Positions 5,349-5,391 of a stretch of 5,391 nt of DNA are shown in pieces. Under the pieces are notes generated by a model, which had not been told where the DNA came from, did not search any database, and saw only the letters and a program-made list of their open reading frames with translations. Each line of letters opens with the position of its first letter. The stretch's first letter is position 1. The stretch is from CAYPYI01 sp964415085 (GTDB lineage: Bacteria > Bacillota > Clostridia > Tissierellales > Tissierellaceae), in contig CAYPYI010000087.1 of assembly GCA_964415085.1 (NCBI GenBank), positions 1-5,391 on the forward strand, written 5' to 3'. The translations under genes were made by a program, and so were the position numbers.

Positions 5349-5391
5349 ATGAAAATTAAACTAAAAAGATTTATAAGCATATCATTATTTA
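5349..5391 (+). CDS. start of a gene cut by the right edge; likely exported or membrane-anchored product
   Basis: ATG 5349 follows a strong AGGAGGA (5337-5343) by 5 nt and a good promoter, so a real gene start is likely. Only 14 codons are visible: MKIKLKRFISISLF. Four basic residues within the first seven, then a turn to hydrophobic residues, resemble the n-region of a signal peptide or an N-terminal membrane anchor. The family cannot be named. Confidence 0.6.
   Translation, partial: MKIKLKRFISISLF

Noticed and set aside
1..5391. Undescribed defence, mobile or biosynthetic system
   Set aside because: All large genes belong to well-known families in a coherent metabolic layout. No integrase, transposase, toxin-antitoxin pair, CRISPR repeats or recombination sites were seen.

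Overview
The base composition is very low in GC, codons are strongly A/T-ending, and ribosome binding sites are strong AGGAGG or AGGGGTG types. Together with the gene content, this suggests a low-GC Firmicute, most likely a clostridium (Peptostreptococcaceae or Clostridiaceae type). The assignment rests on general features only; no species-specific marker was recognised.

Left part (1-1453, plus strand). The window opens inside the 3' part of a Crp/Fnr-family regulator gene, which is closed by a clear intrinsic terminator. Next comes a cysteine-type glutathione peroxidase homologue (160 aa), whose residues fit the thioredoxin-dependent 2-Cys class. A previously unlisted 49-52 aa two-helix membrane protein follows 22 bp later, probably in the same transcript, and it has an unusual non-ATG start. 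Two hairpins follow. The second is a perfect 30-bp palindrome that serves as a bidirectional terminator for the convergent gene pair.

Centre (1540-3990, minus strand). A glutaminase gene (glsA) is followed by an AGCS-family sodium/amino-acid symporter gene. The order matches the glsA-glnT operon of Bacillus subtilis, which points to glutamine uptake and deamidation to glutamate plus ammonia. A good sigma-A-type promoter lies in the 126-bp gap, so the transporter may also be expressed on its own.

Right part (3991-5391, plus strand). A LysR-family regulator is divergent from glsA. The 188-bp intergenic region between them holds inverted and direct repeats next to the candidate glsA -10 boxes. 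The likely working unit is therefore a LysR-controlled glutamine-use module, in place of the GlnK-GlnL two-component system known from B. subtilis. A terminator ends the regulator gene. After it come a promoter with an extended -10 and the first 14 codons of a gene that runs off the window, with a basic, hydrophobic start like a signal peptide or membrane anchor.

No tRNA, rRNA, CRISPR array, insertion sequence or prophage piece was seen. The window looks like ordinary chromosomal metabolism. The items most worth a second look are the small membrane protein with its start codon, and the repeat-rich glsA/lysR intergenic region.
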